The notes: generated from the letters alone by a model not told the origin. DNA of 64,000 bases from JAOABP01 sp964590395 (GCA_964590395.1 CAZPVT010000021.1:10612-74611); one strand, 5' to 3'. Positions 17,280 to 26,163 are shown, counted from the stretch's first letter. Numbers and translations: made by a program.

Positions 17280-18551
17280 TTAAAGCAGTTTTTGTTCCGA
17301 CACATCCATAAATAATAGACCTGAGATCAACTTCGGATAGAAATCAGTTGACTTCTGGGGCATCCTCTCCAATTTTTGGGCGAGTGCCTGCACCTGTTCG
17401 GGACGCGTGGGGTTTAAAAACAGCGCTAAGGCAAATTCACCAGAATCAACACGGTTAACGGTATCCTGCCAGTAACGTTCATAGGCGACCACAGATTCTA
17501 CATCGCCGGGCTTGATGTCAAACACATTTTCAATTACCAGCCGATGGAGAATGGCAACATCCAGTTTTCGGTATTCCGGGGCTTTATCTTTCAATAGACT
17601 ATCCAGCAGGTTGTGGTCTTTAAGGATTAGAAGATAACTGTGGTTTTTACCCAAGTAAATTATAAAGGCGTGGCGATTTTGGTTTTGTATCAGCGCTGAG
17701 TGTGCTGTCTCGTCCGATACCTGCTGGACAGTAAAGAATTGAGTCAGTTGCTTGAGCGCATCCTGCGGGGAGAGTTTTACCGTGCGGAGCAAGCGGTGGG
17801 TGGGCAGAATCATCAGACCGGGGTCGGTGATTTTGAAAAATGCCGCGGTCTTGAAGCGCAGTGCGGCGTTTGCCGGCAGGGAAAGTTTTTTCTCCATCTC
17901 TTGGCGATAGGTAAGGGCGGTTTCATAACGATGATGGCCATCCGCGATTAAGAGCACCCTTTCTTTGAACAACTGGTACAGAGCATTCACCTGTGCCGGT
18001 TCAACCATTCGCCATAATCGGTGAGTTACGCCATACTCATCAACCGCTTGTAACAGCGGTGTTTCAGGAGTTTGGAGCAGACGGTCGATCTCGTCCCTTT
18101 CATCCGGATAAAGGAGAAATATCTGTTCATAGTCCTTCTGGGTGGCGCGCAGTAGGTTCAGACGGTCAACTTTAGGTCCGGAATGGGTGAACTCGTGGGG
18201 CAGAACCGTGCCCTTCTCAAACTCCTCCACTCGGATTGCACCGATAAAGCCCCGGCGTTTCAGGGCGCGGCTGTCAACAGTGAACTCCTCCTCTAAGATA
18301 TAGAAAGCGGGGATATTATCTTCAATCAGCACACCGGTACTGAGCCATTCCTGACAGGTGCGGGCAGAACTCTCGTAGGGATTTTCATCTTTGGGCAGAA
18401 TCAGTCGGACGAAGCTGTGGGGATGTTTTTTAAGATAAGCCTCCTGCATTTTCGGGGTGATTTTGTCATAAGGTTGAGTTATCACCGCGTTGATTTCGTT
18501 GATGCGTGCGGGATTATAACGGATAGCGGGAAACGGTCGGACATCAGCCAT
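17280..18551 (-). CDS. DUF1015 family protein
   Basis: A 423-residue protein of the DUF1015 family, recognised from 'DVRPFPAIRYNP' at the N-terminus, 'PYDKITPKMQEAYLKKHPHSFVRLILP' and 'VLLIADGHHRYETALTYR' near residue 205. The family is found beside serine biosynthesis genes in many bacteria and is proposed to belong to that pathway; the reaction is not established to my knowledge. Here it starts immediately after the serA stop codon, which supports that link. No signal peptide or membrane segment is visible. Length is typical for the family. Confidence 0.9.
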   Translation of the reverse strand: MADVRPFPAIRYNPARINEINAVITQPYDKITPKMQEAYLKKHPHSFVRLILPKDENPYESSARTCQEWLSTGVLIEDNIPAFYILEEEFTVDSRALKRRGFIGAIRVEEFEKGTVLPHEFTHSGPKVDRLNLLRATQKDYEQIFLLYPDERDEIDRLLQTPETPLLQAVDEYGVTHRLWRMVEPAQVNALYQLFKERVLLIADGHHRYETALTYRQEMEKKLSLPANAALRFKTAAFFKITDPGLMILPTHRLLRTVKLSPQDALKQLTQFFTVQQVSDETAHSALIQNQNRHAFIIYLGKNHSYLLILKDHNLLDSLLKDKAPEYRKLDVAILHRLVIENVFDIKPGDVESVVAYERYWQDTVNRVDSGEFALALFLNPTRPEQVQALAQKLERMPQKSTDFYPKLISGLLFMDVSEQKLL

Positions 18552-19454
18552 TTATACTCCCTTCAGCGCATCGCGCACCTTCTCCGCGATTCCGATGCCG
18601 GCGCGATATTGGCCCTCTTTGGTCTGGGCACCGATATGGGGTGTGCCAATCACCTGGGGCAGGGAGAAAAGTTTAAAGTCATCGGGCGGTTCCTTTTCGA
18701 ACACATCAAGTGCCGCACCGGCAACCTGTCCGGACTGAATTGCCTCATAGAGTGCCACCTCATCAATTACGCCACCACGCGCACAGTTGATGATATAGAC
18801 ACCCTTCTTCATTTTGGCAAATGCTTCACGGTTCAACAGATGGGTCGTTTCCGGTGTCTTGGGAATATGGAGCGAGATGAAGTCTGATTTTGCCAGCAGT
18901 TCATCTATATCGCATAACTGGCCACACTCCGGTTTTACGCCAGGCAAATCTTTGACCAAAACATTCATTCCCAGCGCCTGAGCCCTCTTTGCCAGTTCGG
19001 TGCCGATTCTGCCTGAACCGATGATGCCCAAGGTTTTGCCGAAGAGTTCTATTCCTTTAAATGCCTTTTTCTCCCACTTGCCGGAGCGCAAAGAGGCGGT
19101 CGCCTGCGGAATAGCACGGACAAGGGCAAACATCATACCCAGTGCCAGTTCCGCAACCGAGACCGATGTCGCCTCAGGCGTATTGACAACCTTTATACCC
19201 CTTGCTTCGGCCGCCTTTCTGTCAACATTATCCAGACCAACACCCGCGCGGCCAATTACCTTTAAGTTCTTGCCGGCATTAATCACCTCAGCGGTAACTT
19301 TGGTGGCACTGCGGACGATTATCGCATCATACTCGGGAATCACCTGTAACAGTTCTCCCGGGGTCAAGCCGGGCTTTTCGTTAACGGTAAACCCGGCATC
19401 TTTAAGGAGTTTTACTCCTTCAGGGGCAATCGGGTCGGTAATAATTATTTTCAT
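18552..19454 (-). CDS. serA: D-3-phosphoglycerate dehydrogenase (short form)
   Basis: A 300-residue D-isomer-specific 2-hydroxyacid dehydrogenase. The nucleotide-binding motif is 'GIIGSGRIGTELAKRA' near residue 142. Catalytic Arg lies in 'INCARGGVIDE' and the His in 'IGTPHIGAQTKEGQ'. It catalyses the first step of serine synthesis, oxidation of 3-phosphoglycerate with NAD. The C-terminal ACT and intervening domains of longer SerA proteins are missing, so serine feedback by that route is unlikely. Substrate assignment is supported by the adjoining DUF1015 gene. Ribosome binding site GGGAG and a promoter with a normal leader lie upstream. Confidence 0.85.
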   Translation of the reverse strand: MKIIITDPIAPEGVKLLKDAGFTVNEKPGLTPGELLQVIPEYDAIIVRSATKVTAEVINAGKNLKVIGRAGVGLDNVDRKAAEARGIKVVNTPEATSVSVAELALGMMFALVRAIPQATASLRSGKWEKKAFKGIELFGKTLGIIGSGRIGTELAKRAQALGMNVLVKDLPGVKPECGQLCDIDELLAKSDFISLHIPKTPETTHLLNREAFAKMKKGVYIINCARGGVIDEVALYEAIQSGQVAGAALDVFEKEPPDDFKLFSLPQVIGTPHIGAQTKEGQYRAGIGIAEKVRDALKGV

Positions 19455-19486
19455 TTTTTACTCCCTTCTGGTTTTGAAATTGCATA

Positions 19487-19515
19487 ATTTTAGCCAACAA
19501 CGCACTATAAGTCAA
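19487..19515 (-). promoter_or_regulatory. serA promoter
   Basis: Minus strand TTGACT (19510-19515), 17-nt spacer, TAAAAT (19487-19492), leaving a leader of about 26 nt with a ribosome binding site. Confidence 0.7.
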
Positions 19516-20183
19516 CCCGATTTATACCCAAGGAGATTGTTGTGACTTTGCCACTTGCCAAGAGCAAAGCGTCACTATCGCTCCTTGCAATGACACTCTC
19601 CCTGCTCCTGGCTCCTGTCTTTAGAACTCTAAACATCACAGCCGGATTCCTCTAGCCATTTCTACTCCCAATCCACCACTTGAGCCTATTCCCAGCCAGC
19701 CCTGAAACGACACCGCCGACCCTGTGCACCACATCCCTGCCCGGCACCAGCACCACTATTCCCGAAACCACGATCAGAACCCCTATTTTCACCTTAACCA
19801 AAACTACCATCCACACCACTTTTACTACTCTTATGGGGACGGTTCTGGGGACGGGGTCAAAAAACGCAAAAATTTTAAAATAACCCATTGAAAAATAAAA
19901 CGATAAATCAAATTAACCCGAGATAGATTTTTTAACCTATAGGTTAAATTTTATTCTGCCCTGCCTTCCATTTTTCTTTGTCATTCTGAGCCCGAAGGGC
20001 GAAGGAATCCCTTTGCGGGTAGTCCGGGCTTTATCGCATATAGATTGCTTCGTCGCTAACGCTCCTCGCAATGACAAAAGGGGGGGTGCCTCGCAATGAC
20101 AGGAAAAAGGGCGTGTCTTGTGATGATGAGAAAACTCCAGCAATGGCAGAATAGGTGGTGACTCCAGATGACAGAAATAAGGG
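19516..20183. other. Gene-free stretch with repeats and a C/A-rich island
   Basis: About 670 bases between divergent genes. Positions 19660-19830 are C/A-rich on the plus strand, that is G/T-rich on the minus strand, like the stretch at 2460-2698. Two overlapping GGGGACGG units occur at 19835-19856. A short palindrome AACCTATAGGTT is at 19933-19944. Copies of the dispersed hairpin repeat occupy 19571-19594 and 19980-20100. The small frames here are repeat-derived and I do not call them genes. Confidence 0.6.
19980..20100. repeat. Dispersed hairpin repeat, three units
   Basis: Unit 1 at 19980-20010 has the core hairpin GCCC-GAA-GGGC between GTCATTCTGAG and GAAGGAATC. Unit 2 at 20043-20075 is inverted (GATTGCTTC...CTCGCAATGAC). 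A partial third unit is at 20086-20100. A decayed unit is at 19571-19594. Confidence 0.8.
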
Positions 20184-20212
20184 TTGATATCAGGCTTGAT
20201 TTTTAGTATAAT
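20184..20212 (+). promoter_or_regulatory. Promoter of the DUF2007-DUF2905-ppdK-pckA unit
   Basis: TTGATA (20184-20189), 17-nt spacer, TATAAT (20207-20212). The ATG lies 8 nt downstream with no ribosome binding site, so the first gene is probably translated from a leaderless message. Confidence 0.7.
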
Positions 20213-20220
20213 AAAACCTT

Positions 20221-20499
20221 ATGGCCCTTAAACAGGTATATCAGGCAGAGAATGAGTTGATGGCAAATACGATTAAGGATCTGCTTGAGCAGAGCGGAAT
20301 TCCGGCGCTGGTTCACTCTTTTCAGATTCCGGCTTATGACGGAGTGGCACAGGTGATGCGGCCAGCCTGGGGTGAGGTTCTGGTTGAGGAGGAGGATCTG
20401 GCGCGGGCAAAGGAGATTATTAACGGGTTTATTACCGGTGAAACAGTGCAGGATGGAGAGGCGGACAGTTCAATAACCGAGGGTGATGAGCGGTCTTAA
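20221..20499 (+). CDS. DUF2007 domain protein
   Basis: A 92-residue soluble protein. Residues 3-70 match DUF2007 ('VYQAENELMANTIKDLLEQSGIPALVHSF', 'GEVLVEEEDLARAKEII'), a small ferredoxin-like fold described as a putative signal-transducing or adaptor domain. The acidic tail is unstructured. The ATG has no ribosome binding site but sits 8 nt after a TATAAT. It overlaps the next gene by 14 bp, so the pair is translationally linked. Function unknown. Confidence 0.8.
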   Translation: MALKQVYQAENELMANTIKDLLEQSGIPALVHSFQIPAYDGVAQVMRPAWGEVLVEEEDLARAKEIINGFITGETVQDGEADSSITEGDERS

Positions 20500-20710
20500 T
20501 CCAGTTGGCAGGTTGCTGATTGTTGCCGGGGTTTTTTTGATTCTGCTGGGCGGAGCGATAATTTTGTTCGGTCGGTTTGGTTTTTCTCGCCTGCCCGGTG
20601 ATATTTTGATTGAACGGAAGAACTTTACCATCTATATTCCGATTGTCTCTTCGATTATCCTTTCCCTTGTTCTTACCCTGATTCTGAGTCTGGTTTTTCG
20701 GCGATGGTAA
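20486..20710 (+). CDS. DUF2905 small membrane protein
   Basis: A 74-residue protein with two membrane helices (about residues 8-27 and 47-69) separated by 'GFSRLPGDILIERKNFTIYIPI', the DUF2905 signature. The ATG at 20486 follows GAGGG; a GTG one codon earlier is possible. Role unknown. It overlaps the DUF2007 gene by 14 bp and precedes ppdK by 35 bp. Confidence 0.85.
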   Translation: MSGLNPVGRLLIVAGVFLILLGGAIILFGRFGFSRLPGDILIERKNFTIYIPIVSSIILSLVLTLILSLVFRRW

Positions 20711-20745
20711 TTTAAATGAATTAGATGAGGAGGAGAAAAGGCTAT

Positions 20746-23382
20746 ATGAAGAGAGTTATCTACCGTTTTGGACCAGAGAAAACCGATGGTTCGGCAAAGT
20801 TGAAGATGGTGCTGGGGGGTAAGGGTGCTAATCTGGCAGAGATGGCACGGATCGGGTTACCGGTGCCGCCGGGTTTTACCATCAGCACCGAGGTTTGCAG
20901 TTATTATTTGAGGCATCGACGCCTGCCCGCGGGTCTGAAGGATGAGGTAAGGCAGGGGTTGAGATATATTGAGAGGGGGATGGGTCGCAGGTTCGGTGAT
21001 CCGGAAAATCCGCTTCTGGTTTCGGTCCGTTCCGGTGCACCTGCCTCAATGCCCGGAATGATGGATACGGTTCTGAATCTCGGGTTAAATGATCGGACAG
21101 TTGAGGGGCTTGTCCGTCTGAGTGGAAGCCGGCGGTTTGCTCTTGATGCCTATCGGCGGTTTATCCAGATGTTCGGGGATGTGGTTTTGAAAAGTGGCCG
21201 CGAGGATTTTGAGCGGGTGCTGGCTGAGGAGCGAATCCGTGCCAGGGTTACGAGTGATACTGAATTGGGTGATGATGTGCTGGGGAGGATCGTTGCCAGG
21301 TTTAAGGAGATCGTGCGGATAAGAACCGGACAGGAGATTCCCGAGGAACCAGAGGTGCAGTTGTTTTTTGCGATTGAGGCGGTGTTGAAATCTTGGAATA
21401 ATCCGCGGGCGATTGAGTATCGCAAACTTTATTCCATACCTGAAACCTGGGGAACCGCGGTGAACATTCAGGCGATGGTTTTCGGCAATTTAGGTGAAGG
21501 GTCGGCAACCGGAGTAATGTTTACCCGGGATCCGGGAAGCGGGGAAAAAGGAATTTACGGTGAGTATCTGATTAATGCCCAGGGTGAGGATATCGTTGCC
21601 GGTATCCGTACCCCGTTACCGATGGCAACGCTTAAGGATAGAATGCCGGATGTTTATCGGGAACTGGAGATGGTCGCCAGGAAACTGGAGCGTCATTACC
21701 GGGATATGATGGATGTGGAGTGGACTCTGGAGCAGGGCAGACTGTTTGTCCTGCAGTGTCGGAGTGGCAAGCGGACACCGCTGGCAGGGGTAAAGATTGC
21801 GGTTGATATGCAGCGGGAAAGGCTTTTAAGCCGGGAGGATGCGATTAGAAGGGTTGATGCGGAGACGATCAGCGCCCTGCTCCACCGGACCATCAAGCCG
21901 GATGCAGAATATCAGGTGGTAGCAAAGGGTATTCCTGCTTCACCGGGTGCGGCGGTGGGTGAGGTTGTACTTACCGCTCAGAAGGCGGTGGAAATTGCTG
22001 AGGCAGGACGCAGGGTGATACTGGTGCGACATCAGACATCAGCGGATGATGTGGCGGGAATGGCAAAGTCAGAAGGAATTCTTACCGCAGCAGGTGGCAC
22101 AACTTCGCATGCTGCGGTGGTGGCACGGGGTATGGGCAAGCCGGCGGTTGTTGGCTGTGGTGAACTGGAGATTGATTACGAAGCTGGTATGGTGAAAATC
22201 GGGGCGACCGCAATTCCTGAAGGTGCCGTAGTAACTATTGATGGGACAAAGGGTGAGGTAATTATCGGTGCGGTACCGATGGCAGAGCCCGAATTGACCG
22301 GTGAGTTTGCAATCATCCTGAAATGGGCAGATCAGTTACGTCGGCTTAGGGTCCGCACCAATGCTGATACACCAGAGGATGCGCGTCGGGCACGGGAGTT
22401 TGGAGCCGAGGGGATCGGACTGTGCCGGACCGAACATATGTTTTTTGCACCGGACCGAGTAGGTGTGATGCAGGAGATGATTCTTGCTGAGGATGAGGCA
22501 GGCAGGAAACGGGCACTGGAAAAACTTTTGCCGTTCCAGCGCCAGGATTTCGTTGGAATCTTTCGGGTGATGGATGGCCTGCCGGTTACCATCCGCACAC
22601 TTGATCCACCACTGCATGAATTTTTGCCCAAAGATGAGACCAAAATTGCCGAACTGGCAGAGCGGCTTGGAATCACGGTGGAGCGGATAAAAGAGACGAT
22701 TCACCGTCTGGAAGAGGCAAATCCGATGTTAGGATTTCGCGGCTGTCGGCTCGGTGTTATCTATCCAGAAATTACCCAGATGCAAGCACGGGCGATATTT
22801 GAGGCTGCCTGTCTGGTAAAGAAGGAGGGAATAAAAGTTCTGCCGGAGATAATGATTCCCTTGGTCAGTGATGCTACGGAGCTGGCGCTTCAGCGACAGC
22901 TGGTTGAGAAGATCGCGGAGGAGGTTTTTGCGGAACAAGGGGTAAAGGTAAAGTATTCAGTCGGGACGATGATTGAGGTGCCGCGTGCAGCACTGCTGGC
23001 GGAAGAGGTTGCCCGTTACGCGGATTTCTTTTCTTTTGGCACTAATGATCTGACTCAGTTAACTTACGCTTATTCTCGTGATGACTATGGTAAGTTTTTT
23101 AGCAGTTACCAGGCGCTCGGGGTGCTAAAAGAGAATCCGTTTGATACAGTGGACACAAAAGGTGTCGGGATGCTTATGAAGATGAGTAAACAGAAGGGAC
23201 GTAAGGTCAATCCGAAACTGAAATTGGGTATTTGTGGGGAGCATGGCGGAGACCCAAAGACCATTGTCTTCTGCCACGAGATCGGACTGGACTATGTTAG
23301 TTGTTCGCCTTATCGGGTGCCGGTGGCAAGGTTGGTGGCGGCGCAGGCAACGGTGGGCAAAGGAGAAAGAAAGGATGTGTAG
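20746..23382 (+). CDS. ppdK: Pyruvate, phosphate dikinase
   Basis: An 878-residue enzyme that interconverts pyruvate, ATP and phosphate with PEP, AMP and pyrophosphate. The ATG-grasp N-domain begins 'YRFGPEKTDGS'. The swivelling phosphohistidine is in 'GGTTSHAAVVARGMGKPAVVG' near residue 450. The C-terminal PEP/pyruvate TIM barrel includes 'GIGLCRTEHMF' and 'FSFGTNDLTQ', ending with 'GICGEHGGDP'. I chose ATG 20746, with AAAGG 4 nt before it, over an in-frame ATG at 20725 that overlaps the AGGAGG-rich leader. It overlaps pckA by 8 bp. Confidence 0.95.
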   Translation: MKRVIYRFGPEKTDGSAKLKMVLGGKGANLAEMARIGLPVPPGFTISTEVCSYYLRHRRLPAGLKDEVRQGLRYIERGMGRRFGDPENPLLVSVRSGAPASMPGMMDTVLNLGLNDRTVEGLVRLSGSRRFALDAYRRFIQMFGDVVLKSGREDFERVLAEERIRARVTSDTELGDDVLGRIVARFKEIVRIRTGQEIPEEPEVQLFFAIEAVLKSWNNPRAIEYRKLYSIPETWGTAVNIQAMVFGNLGEGSATGVMFTRDPGSGEKGIYGEYLINAQGEDIVAGIRTPLPMATLKDRMPDVYRELEMVARKLERHYRDMMDVEWTLEQGRLFVLQCRSGKRTPLAGVKIAVDMQRERLLSREDAIRRVDAETISALLHRTIKPDAEYQVVAKGIPASPGAAVGEVVLTAQKAVEIAEAGRRVILVRHQTSADDVAGMAKSEGILTAAGGTTSHAAVVARGMGKPAVVGCGELEIDYEAGMVKIGATAIPEGAVVTIDGTKGEVIIGAVPMAEPELTGEFAIILKWADQLRRLRVRTNADTPEDARRAREFGAEGIGLCRTEHMFFAPDRVGVMQEMILAEDEAGRKRALEKLLPFQRQDFVGIFRVMDGLPVTIRTLDPPLHEFLPKDETKIAELAERLGITVERIKETIHRLEEANPMLGFRGCRLGVIYPEITQMQARAIFEAACLVKKEGIKVLPEIMIPLVSDATELALQRQLVEKIAEEVFAEQGVKVKYSVGTMIEVPRAALLAEEVARYADFFSFGTNDLTQLTYAYSRDDYGKFFSSYQALGVLKENPFDTVDTKGVGMLMKMSKQKGRKVNPKLKLGICGEHGGDPKTIVFCHEIGLDYVSCSPYRVPVARLVAAQATVGKGERKDV

Positions 23383-25036
23383 GGGAGAAGGTTTCAAACA
23401 AAACCTAAACGGATTACTAAAAGGGCATTCGGGTGTTCGGGTTAATCCCGAACGGCAGGAGTTAATCACCGCGGCGGTGGAGTGCCGGGAGGCGCTGATT
23501 ACTAAGACAGGCTGTCTTGCCACCTGGACACCGCCAGACTCTACCGGTAGAAGCCCGCAGGACACAGTTACGGTTTTGAGGCCTGATTCTGAAGGTAAAA
23601 TTGACTGGACCTCGCCGAACAACCTGCCCATTACTCCGGACACCTTTAATATGATATGTAATGATGTGCTGAGCCGGCTGGCAACCAAGGGCCGGCTCTA
23701 TTATCTTACCAGGGTGGTCGGCTGGGATGTCCGCTATGCCCTGCAGTTAAATTTCATTTCGGATCGGGCATTGCATAGTCTATTTGTGGACAATATGTTC
23801 TGTCCGGTCCCCGCAGATATCCAGCAGTCTATTTTTGCCCAAGAGCCATTTACCCTTATTGCCCTGCCTTACGACCGGCTAGACCCTAACCGTTATGAAG
23901 GCAGACTCCGCAAACTGCCCGGCACTAACCGGACCAGCACGATGGTGATCGCCATTGATTATGACCACCGTCTGGGCATTGTTTTCGGTTCTGCCTACTG
24001 CGGGACGATCAAAAAGTTGATGTTCACAGTGATGAACTATCTGCTGCCAGAGGTGGGGATCCTACCGTTACACTGTTCGGCAAATGAGGGGGAAAATGGG
24101 GACATTGCACTGTTCTTAGGCCTTTCAGGCACCGGTAAGACTACCCTTTCTACCGACCCACGGCGCAAACTCCTCGGCGATGATGAGCATGGTTGGTCTG
24201 ATGATGGGATCGCCAACTTTGAAAACGGGTGTTACGCCAAGTTGATCAATCTTGACCCGAAAAAGGAGCCGGAGATTTATCAGGCAGTCTTTCATGAGGC
24301 TGATTATCTTGACCATGGTGCCATCGTTGAAAATGTGATGGTTTATCCTGATGGCTCATTTGATCTGAGAGACTCCCGTCTTACCGAAAACTCCCGTGCC
24401 TCCTATCCCCTCTCTTTTCTCAGCAACGTCAAGAACCCACCGATCGGCACTCACCCTGAGATTATTATCTTTTTGACTGCGGATGCTAATGGTATACTAC
24501 CGCCGGTTGCGCGGTTAAATAAGGATCAGGCAATGTTTTGGTTTCTTTTGGGCTATACCTCAAAACTTGCCGGCACCGAAACCGGTATCATTGAACCGAA
24601 AAGCACCTATTCCCGTTTCTTTGGCCAACCGTTTATGCCCAGAAATCCGGATGTCTATGCGCGACTCCTTGGTGAAAAACTGGAAAGATATCGCACCAAG
24701 GTCTATCTAATTAATACCGGCTGGACTGGTGGGCCTTATGGCAAAGGCAAGAGGCTCGATATCATTCTTACCCGGGAGATTGTTCAGGCGGTGCTCAGTG
24801 GCGCACTTAAAGATGTGGATTATGAGGTCGAGCCTTTCTTCAACCTAGCGATCCCTAAGACCTGTCCGAATATCACTGATCCGGGGCTGCTCAACCCGAG
24901 AAACACCTGGCCGGACAGGTCGGCTTATGAGGAACGGGCAAGAAAACTTGCCAGTGAGTTCCGCACCGCGTTCCAGCATGCGTTTGGCAACAGGAACATC
25001 GACCCGGTAATTCTACGCGTCGCACCCAATCCTTAA
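23375..25036 (+). CDS. pckA: Phosphoenolpyruvate carboxykinase (ATP)
   Basis: A 553-residue enzyme converting oxaloacetate and ATP to PEP, CO2 and ADP, or the reverse. The kinase P-loop 'GLSGTGKTTLSTDP' is near residue 255, followed by the metal-binding 'LLGDDEHGWSDDGIANFENG' and 'IVENVMVYPDGSFD'; 'NTGWTGGPYGKGKR' is near 450. The frame is open upstream into ppdK, but ATG 23375 overlaps the ppdK stop by 8 bp, has GGAGAAAG upstream, and gives a length close to the family norm. Coupling with ppdK places PEP, pyruvate and oxaloacetate interconversion under one promoter. Confidence 0.95.
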   Translation: MCRGEGFKQNLNGLLKGHSGVRVNPERQELITAAVECREALITKTGCLATWTPPDSTGRSPQDTVTVLRPDSEGKIDWTSPNNLPITPDTFNMICNDVLSRLATKGRLYYLTRVVGWDVRYALQLNFISDRALHSLFVDNMFCPVPADIQQSIFAQEPFTLIALPYDRLDPNRYEGRLRKLPGTNRTSTMVIAIDYDHRLGIVFGSAYCGTIKKLMFTVMNYLLPEVGILPLHCSANEGENGDIALFLGLSGTGKTTLSTDPRRKLLGDDEHGWSDDGIANFENGCYAKLINLDPKKEPEIYQAVFHEADYLDHGAIVENVMVYPDGSFDLRDSRLTENSRASYPLSFLSNVKNPPIGTHPEIIIFLTADANGILPPVARLNKDQAMFWFLLGYTSKLAGTETGIIEPKSTYSRFFGQPFMPRNPDVYARLLGEKLERYRTKVYLINTGWTGGPYGKGKRLDIILTREIVQAVLSGALKDVDYEVEPFFNLAIPKTCPNITDPGLLNPRNTWPDRSAYEERARKLASEFRTAFQHAFGNRNIDPVILRVAPNP

Positions 25037-25054
25037 ATTAGGATTTCTCAATTA

Positions 25055-25477
25055 CTAAAGAGCAAAGATACTGATACTACCCTGTTTTACCCCTTTTAAC
25101 GCCTGCAATTGGTCAGCGAGCGCCTGAATTCTTTGTGTCTCACCCCTTAAAAACAAAACCTCCAGACACCTATTGGGGTCAAGGTGAATGTGAATAGAAG
25201 CGATGATTTCGGTATAATGCTGATGACCGAAGTGGGTCAACCTTCGGACAACATCCCGGCGTTCGTGATCATAAACAAATGTCAATGTTCCTACCGCCTC
25301 ACCCTTGCCAGTGCGTAGTTTTCGTTCTGTTAACCACCGCCGCACCAGGTCCCTTACCGCTTCTGATCGGCAAGGGTAGCCAGCAGTTTTTATCGCTCTG
25401 TCAAATGCGGCTAAAAGTTCAGGTTCAAATGAAACACCAAACCGTTCAACTCCGATTGGTTTACCCTTGTCTTTCAT
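25055..25477 (-). CDS. nikR: Nickel-responsive regulator NikR
   Basis: A 140-residue ribbon-helix-helix/ACT-like regulator. The N-terminal DNA-binding strand is 'GVERFGVSFEPELLAAFDRAI'. The high-affinity nickel ligands are present with NikR spacing: His85, His96, His98 and Cys104 ('HTHFGHQHYTE...SIHIHLDPNRCLEV' region). NikR binds Ni(II) and represses nickel uptake genes. It overlaps the upstream membrane-protein gene by 17 bp, so these three genes form one transcript and the membrane proteins are the probable regulated partners. No standard nikABCDE, hydrogenase or urease genes are in the window. Confidence 0.92.
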   Translation of the reverse strand: MKDKGKPIGVERFGVSFEPELLAAFDRAIKTAGYPCRSEAVRDLVRRWLTERKLRTGKGEAVGTLTFVYDHERRDVVRRLTHFGHQHYTEIIASIHIHLDPNRCLEVLFLRGETQRIQALADQLQALKGVKQGSISIFAL

Positions 25478-25751
25478 TCCTTCCGTGATTTTTTACCAGC
25501 AAGGCAGTTAGCCAGACGGCGACCACGGGCAAAAGCATCACTAAGCCGAGGAGAGTGGCGTTCGGTATCAGTCCATCAGTTTTGGTTTCAATGAATGTGC
25601 CACCTTTATACCCAAGGATAAAATCCACCAGTATCATTACCGTTGCGCCCCAGAGCATCTGGCTTAAAAGTCCTAACCGGTATTTACCCTGGAATAGGCG
25701 CCAGAGAATGGTGGCGAGTATCGCCGCTACCGCGGTGGTGACGAGCCACAT
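25461..25751 (-). CDS. Small membrane protein of a NikR-linked pair (B)
   Basis: A 96-residue protein with about three hydrophobic segments (residues 3-18, 33-48 and 66-88). The middle contains 'LLSQMLWGATVMILVDFILGYKGG', which resembles 'LNAMLWGGVATLAVEHYAHGE' of the neighbouring protein, so the two are probably paralogues. It overlaps nikR by 17 bp and shares one base with the upstream gene. No known transporter motif was recognised. A role in nickel or cobalt handling is inferred only from linkage to NikR. Confidence 0.7.
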   Translation of the reverse strand: MWLVTTAVAAILATILWRLFQGKYRLGLLSQMLWGATVMILVDFILGYKGGTFIETKTDGLIPNATLLGLVMLLPVVAVWLTALLVKNHGRNERQG

Positions 25752-26092
25752 TAACCACCTCCGGAGGTTTCACTTTGCATCGGTTTGCCTGAAGGTAGCC
25801 AGCGGGAAAGGGTAACGGCAATTAGCCAGACAGCAACGATTGCAACGGTCATCGTGCCGCCGACTGTTACCATCTCCTTGAGCATCTGCGGTATATCCTG
25901 TGGGCTTTTCATCGCGGTAAGGAAGGGAGGATCCGGGACAATTTCACCGTGGGCGTAGTGTTCCACTGCCAGCGTTGCCACCCCTCCCCAGAGCATCGCG
26001 TTAAGCCATTCCGGATGTAATTGCTTGGGGAACTTCTTTTTTAACGCTGTAGTCGTTATGCCAGCGGCAGCCGGAACTAAAAAACATGCCAT
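25751..26092 (-). CDS. Small membrane protein of a NikR-linked pair (A)
   Basis: A 113-residue protein beginning 'MACFLVPAAAGITTTALKKK', with hydrophobic segments at about residues 2-15, 30-46 and 77-97. It holds possible metal ligands His26, His45, His48 in 'HPEWLN' and 'VEHYAHGE'. I recall similar unnamed proteins in anaerobic bacteria and archaea, but no function. First gene of the operon that ends with nikR, preceded by ribosome binding site AAAGGAG. Confidence 0.75.
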   Translation of the reverse strand: MACFLVPAAAGITTTALKKKFPKQLHPEWLNAMLWGGVATLAVEHYAHGEIVPDPPFLTAMKSPQDIPQMLKEMVTVGGTMTVAIVAVWLIAVTLSRWLPSGKPMQSETSGGG

Positions 26093-26124
26093 CTTTAAAC
26101 TCCTTTTGTGTTATTTTTTAATAA

Positions 26125-26163
26125 ATAGTAGCACGCAAAAGTTAAAGGTCAAGTAAGTACTAT
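26125..26163 (-). promoter_or_regulatory. Promoter and possible operator of the NikR operon
   Basis: Minus strand TTGACC (26147-26152), 16-nt spacer, TACTAT (26125-26130). An inverted copy of the -10 arm, TACTAT on the plus strand, lies at 26158-26163, giving two 6-bp arms 27 nt apart that flank the -35 box. This is wider than the classic NikR operator (two half-sites 16 nt apart), so operator function is uncertain. Confidence 0.5.

Noticed and set aside
19652..19888. 78-codon minus-strand frame
   Set aside because: It lies in the G/T-rich low-complexity island, is Val-rich and lacks a ribosome binding site or promoter; likely chance.
19937..20143. 68-codon minus-strand frame ('CHCEAPPLLSLRGALATKQS')
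   Set aside because: It is the translation of dispersed repeat units, not a gene.
23234..23374. N-terminal extension of pckA into ppdK
   Set aside because: Arg/Trp-rich residues unlike PEPCK; ATG 23375 fits the family and the operon overlap.
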